From Hassallia sp050875635 (GTDB taxonomy: Bacteria; Cyanobacteriota; Cyanobacteriia; Cyanobacteriales; Nostocaceae): a stretch of 64,000 nucleotides of DNA. The stretch lies in NCBI RefSeq assembly GCF_050875635.1, contig NZ_JBPAOH010000003.1, positions 66,834-130,833 on the forward strand, read 5' to 3'. The notes under the pieces were generated by a model, which was not told the origin of the DNA, did no database searches, and saw nothing but the letters and a program-made list of their open reading frames with translations. This document shows positions 26,396 to 34,526 of the stretch, piece by piece (within the stretch, counting starts at the first letter, position 1; every line of letters starts with the position of its first letter). Made by a program: the position numbers and the translations under genes.

Positions 26396-26979
26396 TGCCG
26401 ATTCAATCGCCAAAGCACTTGAAGGTGCCCAAGTCGCTTATTTGATGAACCCTCCCGCCTACGACAAACCCGATATGTTTGCGGAAGCCGAAAAAATCGG
26501 AAAAAATTTGCAAGTAGCCGTGAAGCGTTCGGGCTTAAAACGGTTTGTCTTTTTATCGTCTGTTGGAGCGCACTTGCCAAGTGGGACGGGAAACATTCTC
26601 ACGACTCACTTACAAAGAACAAATGATGAGTGAGACGGGCGTTTGGGTGACGTTCGTGCGTTGCGCCTGGTTTATGCAGAACTGGGCAGGTGTTGTCGCA
26701 ACAGCCAAAGAGCAAGGGGTATTGCCGAGTTTCTTAACGCCGCTTGAGCGTCAAATCCCGATGGTTTCCACTGCCGACATCGGGCGTGTGTGTGCAGAAG
26801 CAATGCTTGAAGATTGGACGGGCAAACGAATTAAAGAGCTGCGCGGCGAAGATGTTTCGCCCAACGATGTAGCAGCAGCGTTTGCAACAGCGATCGGGCG
26901 CGATGTGCAAGCCGTTGAAACTCCGCGCTTTGATTGGAAAAACAATAAGATTGCAGTTCAATTCACCAAAAAACGCTGA
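26396..26979 (+). pseudogene. Broken NmrA-like NAD(P)-binding protein
   Basis: Pieces in successive frames read KALEGAQVAYLMNPPAYDKP, LKRFVFLSSVGAHLPSGTGN, then MMSETGVWVTFVRCAWFMQN and TADIGRVCAEAMLEDWTGK to 26979. This is the order of an NmrA/NAD(P)H-azoreductase-type protein lacking its N-terminal Rossmann glycine motif. At least one frameshift lies near 26600. An MTFEGGSIEQVRGDVTM fragment at 27020-27103 may be a further remnant of a neighbouring gene. Confidence 0.7.
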
Positions 26980-27149
26980 CGCTTGGACCATCGATGATTG
27001 ACGCTTTCTGTCTTCGACTACATGACCTTTGAAGGTGGTTCGATTGAACAAGTTAGAGGGGATGTAACGATGGTAGAAGCCGCCCATGAAATGACTTTAC
27101 GGTAAAATTTGACACAAATATTTTTTAGCTTTGTCGAACTCACATTTTT

Positions 27150-27506
27150 TTAGCTCGTTCTAACTGGTCGAAGGAAGTCGATATTTAATTCTAGTTTTTC
27201 TCCCAGCCACAAAGAATGCTCAGTATGGTCTTTCACATCATCGCCTGTATTCGGATGGACGAGAATATCTAAACCCTCACGATTGAGCATTAACCACGGA
27301 ACAACCTGGCTAAATTGATCCGGTGAAAATGCAACTTGATACATCGCTTTTGGGTGTGGTCCGATGGGCTTCTCATGCCAGCGTCCTAGCTGTACATCAA
27401 ATCTAGCACCCAAGTCATCGCGTACACGGGCAGCCGCATCACGACTTGCGGTATCGAAGTAGACATGAGCGTGAAAACTAGTAATTTCGGTGGTATCTTC
27501 TTTCAT
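27150..27506 (-). CDS. DOPA 4,5-dioxygenase family protein
   Basis: 118 residues from the ATG at 27506 (MKEDTTEITSFHAHVYFDTA). The frame is open upstream to 27800, but that part does not resemble the family and is thought to be non-coding. Conserved histidines appear in FHAHVYFD, RWHEKPIGPHP and ILVHPNTGDDVKDHTEHSLW, as in extradiol DOPA dioxygenase-like proteins. Length is right for the single-domain family. Substrate unknown. Confidence 0.85.
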   Translation of the reverse strand: MKEDTTEITSFHAHVYFDTASRDAAARVRDDLGARFDVQLGRWHEKPIGPHPKAMYQVAFSPDQFSQVVPWLMLNREGLDILVHPNTGDDVKDHTEHSLWLGEKLELNIDFLRPVRTS

Positions 27507-27823
27507 AGTCTTCGCAATGCTCCTACGTCTTAAATTGCTCGTCCACTGGAATTTGATAATTGTTGGCGAGGCGATTATTGCCATTAGTTCGCCGTATTCT
27601 ATTATATTAGTGATATTTCGATTCAATTCGTTTTCCCAACAAGTAGGAAACCCGTTTGACAAGGAATCTACAGGCATTTTACAACATTGTATAACAGGGG
27701 AATATTTTCGGCTCGCGCTTTTTTTATAAAAACACAGGCTGAAAACCCTTGAGTATGTGTATCGAAGCGTGGCGTAGATACACATACGTGCTTCAGACAA
27801 GGGATGAAAGCCGTTTAAGGCGT

Positions 27824-27973
27824 TTACGCCTCAGTGGCGTTAGATTTTTTCGGTTCGGGTAAGGTATCAATTAAGTCTTCTACTATTTGGGTAACAGTCT
27901 TATCTTTTTCTACAGCCAATAAGCGTAACTTCTTAAGTCTGCGTTCACTTATCCGAATATGTAATTCTTTTTT
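27824..27973 (-). pseudogene. Ribbon-helix-helix antitoxin-like gene truncated by IS1-family insertion
   Basis: The minus-strand frame reads KKELHIRISERRLKKLRLLA then VTQIVEDLIDTLPEP and stops at 27824. This is an RHH/CopG-type fold (ELHIRIS strand plus two helices). The 5' end is cut at 27973 exactly at the left end of the IS1-family element; no continuation is found beyond the element. Confidence 0.55.
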
Positions 27974-28781
27974 GGCGTTGCTGAATCAAAGTATGAATCA
28001 TGCGATCGCCTCAAGAAAAGCGGGCGCACTGCGCCCGCAGTGCATCGTCACCATACTTAAGATAATGTATTACTAACCGAATGGAAAATTTCAGCATTTC
28101 TTCTGACGCGCGAATAACAGAATGTTTTTCTATGTAATCGAGCTAAATAATGCGGAGCCTGAGACGCTCCGCCTCCGGTCTTAAACGACTATTTTCTCCT
28201 TCTACTCTAGTCATATATATTTTACTAACAATATGGTCTTCATCACTAATAAAACATGGATAGACTGGATAGCCATCTGTGACATAAAAATAAGAATTCC
28301 AACATTTTATGATATTCCATAATAATTTAAATGTTTCAGAACTTCTATCTCCTAAAACCCAGGTTATAATACCTGGAACATGCTTATTTACTGCTGTCCA
28401 TAACCAAATTTTGTTTTTTTTGACCAATAAAAGTTTCTAATTAATCTACCTGAGTTATTTCCGGAATTTCATCATAATTTGGAGCGTTTGGCAAGGTCTT
28501 CCCAATCGTTTTAACCCAGTTGATTATTGTTGTATGGTGTACTTTTTTCACTCTTTCTATTGCACGGAAGCCAGAGCCATTCACGTACATTTCTAAGCAC
28601 TCACGTTTAATTTCTTCCGAGTATCCTTGCGGCTCATAAGAATCAATAAATTGACGACCGCATTGGACAAAAATGTAATTTTGTTTACCATATTTTTTGC
28701 CATTCTTGCGGATATGAGTTGATGCACACCTTGGACATTGCATAGCGATCGCTTGAATTCATACTTCAATTATGCAACGCC
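27974..28781 (-). mobile_element. IS1-family insertion sequence (808 bp) with 8-bp target duplication
   Basis: Ends are imperfect inverted repeats: GGCGTTGCTGAATCAAAGTA at the left and a right end finishing TCAATTATGCAACGCC. The flanks TCTTTTTT at 27966-27973 and 28782-28789 are identical, an 8-bp target-site duplication as expected for IS1. The transposase is on the minus strand and damaged. Confidence 0.85.
28143..28743 (-). pseudogene. IS1-family transposase, broken
   Basis: The first frame (28441-28743) begins MQCPRCASTHIRKNGKKYGK, the IS1 zinc-finger N-terminus, with HTH-like GFRAIERVKKVHHTTIINWV. A TAA interrupts it after EITQVD; the same frame then reads LETFIGQKK up to an A-run. After the A-run the other frame (KKNKIWLWTAVNKHVPGIIT) continues the catalytic DDE part to 28143. 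IS1 normally uses a -1 shift at an A-run, so the shift may be natural, but the in-frame TAA is a real lesion. Confidence 0.85.
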
Positions 28782-28789
28782 TCTTTTTT

Positions 28790-28900
28790 GGCGTTGCTGA
28801 ATTGAAATATGAAGTTCAAAAACTAGGTATCTTAAACTCTTACTCTTTGCGCCTTTGCGCCTTTGCGTGAGGTAAATTCATATCTTGATTCAGCAACGCC
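28790..28900. repeat. 111-bp MITE
   Basis: GGCGTTGCTGAATTGAAATA at the left and a right end finishing GATTCAGCAACGCC are inverted terminal repeats. The inside is a CTTTGCGCCTTTGCG-rich filler without coding capacity. The termini match those of the adjacent IS1-family element, so it may be mobilised by that transposase. A decayed copy lies at 13671-13768. Confidence 0.75.
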
Positions 28901-28907
28901 AAAGAAA

Positions 28908-29054
28908 GACACTCATCGGACAACCGTCTTCTAATTGATGCGGTTGATCTGGGCAGGTTCCAATCGACTGTCGTCAATAACCGCAACAAGAGTACTCTAT
29001 AGTTCATCGAATAAGCGCTAAGTTATGCGGGTTAATGGTTGTCCGATGAGTGTC
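28908..29054. repeat. 147-bp element with 18-bp perfect terminal inverted repeats
   Basis: GACACTCATCGGACAACC (28908-28925) and its exact reverse complement (29037-29054) bound a 111-bp non-coding interior. Typical size and structure of a MITE or a deleted insertion sequence. It lies immediately after the 111-bp MITE. Confidence 0.75.
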
Positions 29055-29180
29055 GTTTGAAAAATGTAGCGGAATAATTGGGAAAATTTGTTTAGATTTT
29101 AAACTTACAATCACAAGATAATGCGATCGCGCTGTATTATTATCAAACAGTAGTAGCGTATACAGCTAAAAGCTTTATTG

Positions 29181-29492
29181 TTATATTAGGTCAAGGTTGC
29201 AGATATGGAGAGGAAAAGTATGGTGCGATCGCATTTGATGGAGAAGTGCGATCGCATTAGACAAGAAGGTAATAAAAGCTGCAATTACATATACTCCTGT
29301 TGCACTTCCTTCATAAGCGATCGCATATCCTCCTATAGCTGGTCCGGTTACTGCCGCAAGTTGAAAGCTGCTACTATTCCAAGTGGCTGCATTCGTATAG
29401 GCGCTAGTCGGTATCAACTGCCACCCCAAAGCATCACCCGCAGGCTTATTAAATGCTCTGCCAATACTGGAAAATAGCAAACAAGCATACAC
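29181..29492 (-). pseudogene. MFS transporter fragment
   Basis: A 103-codon frame reading GRAFNKPAGDALGWQLIPTS then AAVTGPAIGGYAIAYEGSA, matching one inner segment (about TM4-TM5) of an MFS drug-efflux-type transporter. Both ends of the about 400-residue protein are missing. Confidence 0.65.
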
Positions 29493-29969
29493 TAAATAAA
29501 TTGGTGCTTGAGTATACGAAGTTACTGCTAACCCCAGCGAAGATAAACACGATCTTTTGCACTGTTACTATCACGAATTGATATCTCTGAGTCAGGGAAG
29601 AGCGATCGCACGAACAAGAGTGCCAAGAAGGTATTTTGCAGCAAAAAATCACTTCTTTCATTGAAGCGCGATCGCTCATTCAAATTTCTGAACGGGATTT
29701 ATCTGCTGATACTACGCAAAACAAGCAAAACAATCTCAATCATGTGTCCTCACCTGAAAAAACAGGGAGGGACTGGGACGAACACACATTGAATCATTGA
29801 GAGCAACAAATATGAGTTGGTTAATTGGTGCGGAACGTCTCTTTATTAACAATTGTTGAGAAAAGTAGCAAATGGGGCGGCGGTTCGCCGGACAGAAGCT
29901 TCTGTCCGGCGACACGCCGCGAGGAATAACCCATCTGCTACTTGCAACCGGGAGAAGAAACATTAAGCG
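29493..29969. other. Degenerate region with a perfect 26-bp palindrome
   Basis: No intact gene; several short frames cross it without recognisable family. A perfect 26-bp palindrome spans 29886-29911 (arm CGCCGGACAGAAG), a strong hairpin 60 bp beyond the stop of the flavin-reductase-like gene and probably its terminator or a repeat insertion. Otherwise decayed coding sequence. Confidence 0.5.
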
Positions 29970-30530
29970 CTAACCAGCGTGAGCTACTTCTTTTGTGAGA
30001 GAAATACTGATCGCTTCTACCAAATCCTGCACAACATCCTGTAACCTCTGCTCAACTTCTGCATCTAGCTGGATACTCCCATCAGGTTGTATTTGAATTT
30101 GCTTATCTACAGTGTAAATAGTGCTTAGTATGTGCCTAGCTCCTAATTCTGACAGCACAGGTTTCAAAGCATATTCTATAGACAATAAATGAGCGATTGT
30201 CCCACCTGTGGCAATTGGGAGTATGACTTTTCCTGCTAAGGCTTTCTGCGGTAACAAGTCCAAAAAGGCTTTTAGAACACCTGTGTATGCAGCTTTGTAA
30301 ATTGGTGTCGCAATAATCACACCCGAAGCTTTTTCTAATAAAGCTTTCGGTTTTTCCAAGGCAGGACTATTGTAACGCCCAAATACTAAATCTTCAGCAG
30401 GGATATCACGCGCCAAAATGATATCTACCGTGAAACCTTGTTGTGAGAGGATTTTGCTAGCGTACTCTACTAAGCTATAGCTTCGGGAAGGATGGGAAGG
30501 ACTGCCTGCAATTCCTAAAATATGAGCCAT
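29970..30530 (-). CDS. ssuE: NADPH-dependent FMN reductase, SsuE type
   Basis: A 186-residue flavodoxin-fold reductase that supplies FMNH2 to the alkanesulfonate monooxygenase SsuD. The N-terminus HILGIAGSPSHPSRSYSLVE holds the phosphate-binding GSP loop; GVIIATPIYKAAYTGVLKAF and LPIATGGTIAHLL are typical SsuE signatures. Upstream on the same strand is a truncated ssuD remnant, so this is the surviving half of a sulfonate-use operon. Symbol assigned by similarity and context. Confidence 0.85.
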   Translation of the reverse strand: MAHILGIAGSPSHPSRSYSLVEYASKILSQQGFTVDIILARDIPAEDLVFGRYNSPALEKPKALLEKASGVIIATPIYKAAYTGVLKAFLDLLPQKALAGKVILPIATGGTIAHLLSIEYALKPVLSELGARHILSTIYTVDKQIQIQPDGSIQLDAEVEQRLQDVVQDLVEAISISLTKEVAHAG

Positions 30531-30559
30531 TTTGTCAAATCCTAGTAATAATTTCTCAG

Positions 30560-30806
30560 TTAATCTACGGTAGCTGCGGTTTTTTGTTTTACTTGTTGTT
30601 CGCTTAATTCCCGATTGGCAACTATCTCGCCAAACGGACTAGTCAGCTATAATTCTACAACAGGTATATTTTCCAACGGTAAATGCCCAAAGAGTAATTC
30701 GGCGATGCGGTAGGCTTCTTCTAGATGCGGATAGCCAGAAAAGATGAAAGTCTCAATTCCCAAGTGTGCATATTGTAACATTCTTTGGGCAACGCCAGTC
30801 GATGTA
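30560..30806 (-). pseudogene. Remnant of SsuD-type alkanesulfonate monooxygenase
   Basis: The minus-strand frame reads AQRMLQYAHLGIETFIFSGY then PHLEEAYRIAELLFGHLP, the C-terminal segment of FMNH2-dependent SsuD. A TAG follows VVEL where the frame otherwise continues LTSPFGEIVANRELSEQQ to 30560. Only about 80 of 380 residues remain. Its place just upstream of ssuE supports the identity. Confidence 0.75.
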
Positions 30807-30822
30807 TAACTTTTGCCAACTA

Positions 30823-31239
30823 CTACTCTTGCAAGTCTTCAATTTCCAAGGCGACAGATAGATTTCTGTATGCCTTTATTTCAATTGCATTTCCGCTCGG
30901 GTCGCTTAATAGCATCTTCGCTTGCTCTGCGTCGGTACCCACACCAGAAACATTTGGCTTTACCTTGAACTGAACCCTCATTTCATCAAGGCGATTCGCA
31001 AGTTCCTCCCAATCACTCCACGCCAAAACCGCACCGAAGTGACGCACGCCATGTTCTCTCATCGGTAAAACCTCAGAAGGTCGTTCGTGCAAAGTAATCT
31101 GAGCTTCAAAGAGAAATATGTCGAGCCACTTATCACGGACACGACCGACTTTTGCACCAAAGGTGGTAACATAAAAGTTTTTGGACTCTTCGAGGTCTCG
31201 GACGCTTAAGGCAAGATGAAAGATTGGGCGAAACATCAT
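30823..31239 (-). CDS. VOC family protein (glyoxalase-like)
   Basis: 138 residues; either of two adjacent ATGs could start it. RPIFHLALSVRDLEESKNFY is the classic first strand-helix of VOC proteins, with a metal-type His (FHLAL). FHLAL, LHERP and a final Glu in GNAIEIKAY are the likely metal ligands. LLSDPSGNAIEIKAYRN is the usual end. Resembles small dioxygenase/lyase-like VOC proteins. Adjacent decayed genes say nothing about substrate. Confidence 0.8.
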   Translation of the reverse strand: MMFRPIFHLALSVRDLEESKNFYVTTFGAKVGRVRDKWLDIFLFEAQITLHERPSEVLPMREHGVRHFGAVLAWSDWEELANRLDEMRVQFKVKPNVSGVGTDAEQAKMLLSDPSGNAIEIKAYRNLSVALEIEDLQE

Positions 31240-31740
31240 GAGAGTTCTTTTTGATCGAAGGGCTTGAGGACTTCTAAAAAACTACCACGCCGAGATAGCG
31301 GCTTGCATGGCAATGCTGCTTGCGATCGCATCTTCTACAAAGTCAAAACCACGAATTAACAAAGTTGTCACCCCGTGGAAAAAAAGAGAGAAAAACGAGC
31401 AACCTTTTACCTATATACGCTACACGTTGCGGATCTTCACTTCATACCGAGCGGGTCGAATATGCCATAAGAAAAGGGGCAGGCTTTTTTATCCCCACGA
31501 CTAACGTTCAATGCCTTACGACAAGCCATGAAGCCTGCCCCTTTTCTCTTTTGTGGCTCCGGGAGGAGAGATTTTGGTATAGTAGTGTACGGGCACAGCA
31601 ATGCTGTGCCCCTACCCCGCTCGGTTTTGCCTTCGCGCAGCGTCTCCCTTTGGGAGAAGGTTGCTCGGCAGATCGCGCACTTTATGCGTCCCCAACTTCA
31701 TAGTAATCAAGCTCCTGCCACCACAGACGTTGTGTAGCGA
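31240..31740. other. Gene-free stretch with two hairpins
   Basis: No family is recognised in any frame. AAAAGGGGCAGGCTT near 31472 pairs perfectly with AAGCCTGCCCCTTTT near 31530. GGGCACAGCA (31591-31600) and TGCTGTGCCC (31602-31611) form a 10-bp stem with a 1-nt loop. Both look like dispersed cyanobacterial palindromes. Confidence 0.5.
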
Positions 31741-31747
31741 TTGTACT

Positions 31748-32000
31748 AAGATGAAAATGCCTTGCTGACTGCTCTGCGTGAGGGTTGGATAGAGAAGTGC
31801 ATTTAGACACATTTGAAACGGATCCACTACCGACAGAAAGTCCCTTTTGGTCTTTGCCTAATGCATTTATAACACCTCATTGTTCAGCACTTACACCACA
31901 ACTTCGCAGCCGGATTGTGAAGTTATTCCTCGACAATTTGACAAGTTATCAAAGAGGAGAAAAACTACGCAATATTGTGGACAAAAATGTAGGTTACTAA
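31748..32000 (+). pseudogene. C-terminal remnant of D-2-hydroxyacid dehydrogenase
   Basis: ENALLTALREGWIEKC in one frame, then LDTFETDPLPTESPFWSLPN and AFITPHCSALTPQLRSRIVK in another, ending at 32000. The catalytic-His-containing PHCSA segment matches the D-isomer-specific 2-hydroxyacid dehydrogenase C-terminus. The frame changes near 31800. The N-terminal two thirds are absent. Confidence 0.75.
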
Positions 32001-32049
32001 TGCAAGAAGATTGTTTCGCACTGTTCTGGTCATTCTCCCAAATCTATCG

Positions 32050-32143
32050 TCAGCGATCGCTTGCACTTTTCCTCGATAATTTAACACGCTACCACCACGG
32101 AAAAAATATGCGAAATGTCGTGGATAAAAATACTGGTTACTAA
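32050..32143 (+). pseudogene. Second copy of D-2-hydroxyacid dehydrogenase tail
   Basis: LFLDNLTRYHHGKNMRNVVD followed by KNTGY and a stop repeats, with substitutions, the last 27 residues of the preceding remnant. This indicates an ancient tandem duplication with deletion between copies. Confidence 0.65.
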
Positions 32144-32164
32144 TAATGACTATCTACAATTCCA

Positions 32165-32428
32165 TTGGCAAAGTCTACTCGATCTTCGCGTCTTCCCGAT
32201 CTGAGGATTGTAAATTCTCTAATTAATTTACTCAACCTACCAAAGAAAAGTATTATTGCTGATATTGGTGCTGGTACAGGAGGTTATAGTCGAGCGATTG
32301 CCGAACGTGGATATTCAGTTTACGCTGTCGAACCTTCATCGGTCATGCGTTCTCAATCTGTCGAACATGCACAGGTAAAATATTTTGCTGGTTATGCAGA
32401 AGATATTCCTTTAGCAAATGCATCTTGA
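32165..32428 (+). pseudogene. Truncated SAM-dependent methyltransferase
   Basis: 87 codons containing the class I methyltransferase motif I IIADIGAGTGGYSRAIAERG and motif II YAVEPSSVMR, ending after YAEDIPLANAS, where a normal enzyme would continue for another 120-150 residues. The frame upstream of the ATG may have been longer. Truncated and probably inactive. Confidence 0.7.
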
Positions 32429-32696
32429 TTTTCTGCAAAATTTTATTACTAATCTGGAAATATTCATTAACTTAGTTTTATAAGTTTATACAAATTAAAT
32501 AACCTCAAAATTATCACTGCTAACAGAAATTTTTCGCCAAGCTAATAACCTTAATAATGGCGAACAAGTCAATTTATGGACTCCGAACAGAAACCCCCAC
32601 ATCAAGAAACAATTCCCGAACTCGTGGCACGTCTGGTTATTGCCTTTGAGAAAAAGCAGGCAGCTAAAAAAGAAAGCAAGCAATCAAAATATTTGC

Positions 32697-34256
32697 TTAA
32701 GTCTGATGCCGATACTTGATATTTGATACCCTCATACCATCTACCTTAATTTCTCGGACGCACTCCGAGAGTAACCGTTTCTTATCGGTGTATGAGTCAA
32801 TCGAATCCCAAAACTCAGGGTTTGCAAATGCTTTAATAATGCGATCGCGTGAAATTGTCCATTCAGTCTGAATGTTAGCCAAGCTGGTTATTTTCAGCAA
32901 GATGTCTTCTTTGATTTGAGCGATCGCTTTTGAGATACTAATATTTTTACCGGGTATCCGCTCGAGTTGGGCTAGTTGTTGCTTAAGAGTGATTAACTCT
33001 AATGGTTCTTCCACTTTAACGACACCAATACCAATTATACTTAGGCGTTCTGCTTCCACAGTAAGCATCTTGATAACCTGCTTTTCCAGTTCGACGCTGG
33101 AAATCATGGTTTTATTAGCACAAGTACCATTATTACGGTAGTACAAACACTGAAAATAACTGATATTCTTTTGAGATTTTTTTAAATATTGAGTACCATT
33201 GATGGTCATTTTTGAACCGCAATGAGCGCAATAAACTAGTCCAGAAAATATCTTGCTCTCTGCCGTATCATCGGTTGCCCAGCGATTGTGTTTATTTTTA
33301 GCTAAAATACTTAGTATCTTGTCACGTTGCTCAATACTAATTATTCCTTCATGGGTTCCCCAATGAATATTTAGCTCATGACGCGGTTTACTGTACTTTT
33401 TACCAGGTGCGGTTTTGTCAATCACCGTACCCCCAGCAATTACCGGATTTGTTAACCAAGCTGACAAGCCAGAACTACTCAAAAATAATCCATTGGATGT
33501 GGCACTACCAGTCTTCGACCATAACCTACTATTAATATCATCCTCTTCGTTAACTATGTTTACTCGGTCTGGTTGAGCATTTCTTGGTTGAATTCTCCAC
33601 ACCCCAAACAAACCATTCATCTTTTTGGTAGCCGAACGAATAGAACCACACTCAAAAAACGCCTCAACCCTCATCTTTGCTACATCAACCGCAGTTAATT
33701 CCCTCAAATCATCCAACAAACAAACTAGAGGAGTTGTATCAAATTCGTAATGGTCGTAGTTGTCACCACCAACTTTAAAGCCAAATGGGGGTCTATAGCT
33801 GGGTTTTTTGTTCTTCTTTCTTGTCTCCAAATCTTTACGCACTCGCAGCGACAACATTTTTACTTCGTGCTTGGCAATTAAAACCCGCACATCTGCTGAA
33901 AACTCTCCTCCCACCGAATCTAAATCAATCGCATCATCTAAAGCCTCAAGTTTAATTTTCTTTGCCTTGCAAACTTCGACTAGCTGATAAAATAGCACAA
34001 TAGAAGCGGATATGCGATCGAGCCGAGTAAATATTAATGTCTGTATTTGTCCTGGGTTACTCGATTCAATGTATTTTATTAACTGATTTATTCCTTTGCG
34101 CTTATCATTGGTACGCTTGCCAACGTCGTAAAAAATCTTGTTTGCCCCAGCAGCGCGTAAACGCATCAACTGTTTTTCTAGTGCGCGGTTATCAATAGCC
34201 TGCTCTTCACTACTAACCCTACCGTATCCCAATTTCATAAGTTCGCAGAAAATCAT
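32697..34256 (-). CDS. XisF-like large serine recombinase of the nifH element
   Basis: 519 residues from 34256, or 513 from the ATG at 34238 (MKLGYGRVSS), which better matches serine recombinases. The resolvase domain (1-150) has catalytic Ser in YGRVSSEEQ and the LIFTRLDRIS segment. A recombinase domain follows (about 165-300; KPSYRPPFGFKVGGDNYDHY). Next come a zinc-ribbon (YCAHCGSKM, then FQCLYYRNNGTC, about 365-400) and a C-terminal coiled part. It is divergently placed only 21-39 bp inside the right att repeat, as typical for element recombinases. With XisH and XisI it should excise the nifH element in heterocysts. Confidence 0.93.
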   Translation of the reverse strand: MIFCELMKLGYGRVSSEEQAIDNRALEKQLMRLRAAGANKIFYDVGKRTNDKRKGINQLIKYIESSNPGQIQTLIFTRLDRISASIVLFYQLVEVCKAKKIKLEALDDAIDLDSVGGEFSADVRVLIAKHEVKMLSLRVRKDLETRKKNKKPSYRPPFGFKVGGDNYDHYEFDTTPLVCLLDDLRELTAVDVAKMRVEAFFECGSIRSATKKMNGLFGVWRIQPRNAQPDRVNIVNEEDDINSRLWSKTGSATSNGLFLSSSGLSAWLTNPVIAGGTVIDKTAPGKKYSKPRHELNIHWGTHEGIISIEQRDKILSILAKNKHNRWATDDTAESKIFSGLVYCAHCGSKMTINGTQYLKKSQKNISYFQCLYYRNNGTCANKTMISSVELEKQVIKMLTVEAERLSIIGIGVVKVEEPLELITLKQQLAQLERIPGKNISISKAIAQIKEDILLKITSLANIQTEWTISRDRIIKAFANPEFWDSIDSYTDKKRLLSECVREIKVDGMRVSNIKYRHQT

Positions 34257-34276
34257 CCTGTTGTGATTAAGAGTAG

Positions 34277-34287
34277 CACCATTCCTA
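34277..34287 (+). repeat. nifH element right att repeat
   Basis: CACCATTCCTA, identical to 12410-12420. To its right the sequence continues as the NifH C-terminus. Confidence 0.93.
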
Positions 34288-34403
34288 CTCCAATTGAAAT
34301 GGATGAATTAGAAGCACTGTTGATCGAATTCGGTATTCTCGAAAGCGACGACCAAGCAGAAAAATTGATTGCTGCTGACGCTGCTGCTAAAGCAACTGCA
34401 TAA
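34277..34403 (+). CDS. nifH: NifH, nitrogenase Fe protein, 3' segment
   Basis: Reads TIPTPIEMDELEALLIEFGI then LESDDQAEKL to a TAA at 34401-34403: the missing C-terminal 42 residues of NifH. It has no start codon of its own and is expressed only after excision joins it to 11640-12420. The joined ORF is 897 bp (298 aa), normal for cyanobacterial NifH. Confidence 0.95.
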
Positions 34404-34526
34404 TTACCCAGCAAAAGGAAAAAGGAAAGAATCTCATCTCTGACCTTTTCCCTTTCGTTTCCCCCAACCCCAGAGGGGACTAATCGTCCCCTATAACCAG
34501 ATCCTAAAGAGCAACTGAGGCAGAAT
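34404..34526 (+). promoter_or_regulatory. nifH-nifD intergenic hairpins
   Basis: GGGGAC (34475-34480) and GTCCCC (34486-34491) form a 6-bp GC-rich stem with a 5-nt loop. A purine-rich AAAAGGAAAAAGGAAAG segment at 34411-34427 can pair with the CTTTTCCCTTTC at 34444-34455. Such hairpins stabilise the nifH message relative to nifD in other diazotrophs. GAGG precedes the nifD ATG. Confidence 0.55.

Larger units (their letters stand above)
12410..34287. mobile_element. nifH excision element (about 21.87 kb)
   Basis: The boundaries are 11-bp direct repeats CACCATTCCTA at 12410-12420 and 34277-34287; the circle would be 21,867 bp. Joining at the repeat restores the NifH reading frame exactly. Cargo: an XisF-like serine recombinase at the right edge (start 21-39 bp from the repeat), xisH and xisI, redox enzymes, an EACC1/caspase pair, a 2OG oxygenase, an IS1-family insertion and numerous decayed genes. 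Excision in differentiating heterocysts is inferred from the known nifD and fdxN elements. Elements in nifH are known in some heterocystous strains, so the site is not unique, but the cargo here is distinctive. Confidence 0.94.

Noticed and set aside
26734..27087. 117-codon minus-strand ORF
   Set aside because: Antisense shadow of the NmrA-like remnant.
27507..27800. N-terminal extension of the DOPA dioxygenase-like protein
   Set aside because: The extension lacks family resemblance and the ATG at 27506 gives the usual N-terminus.
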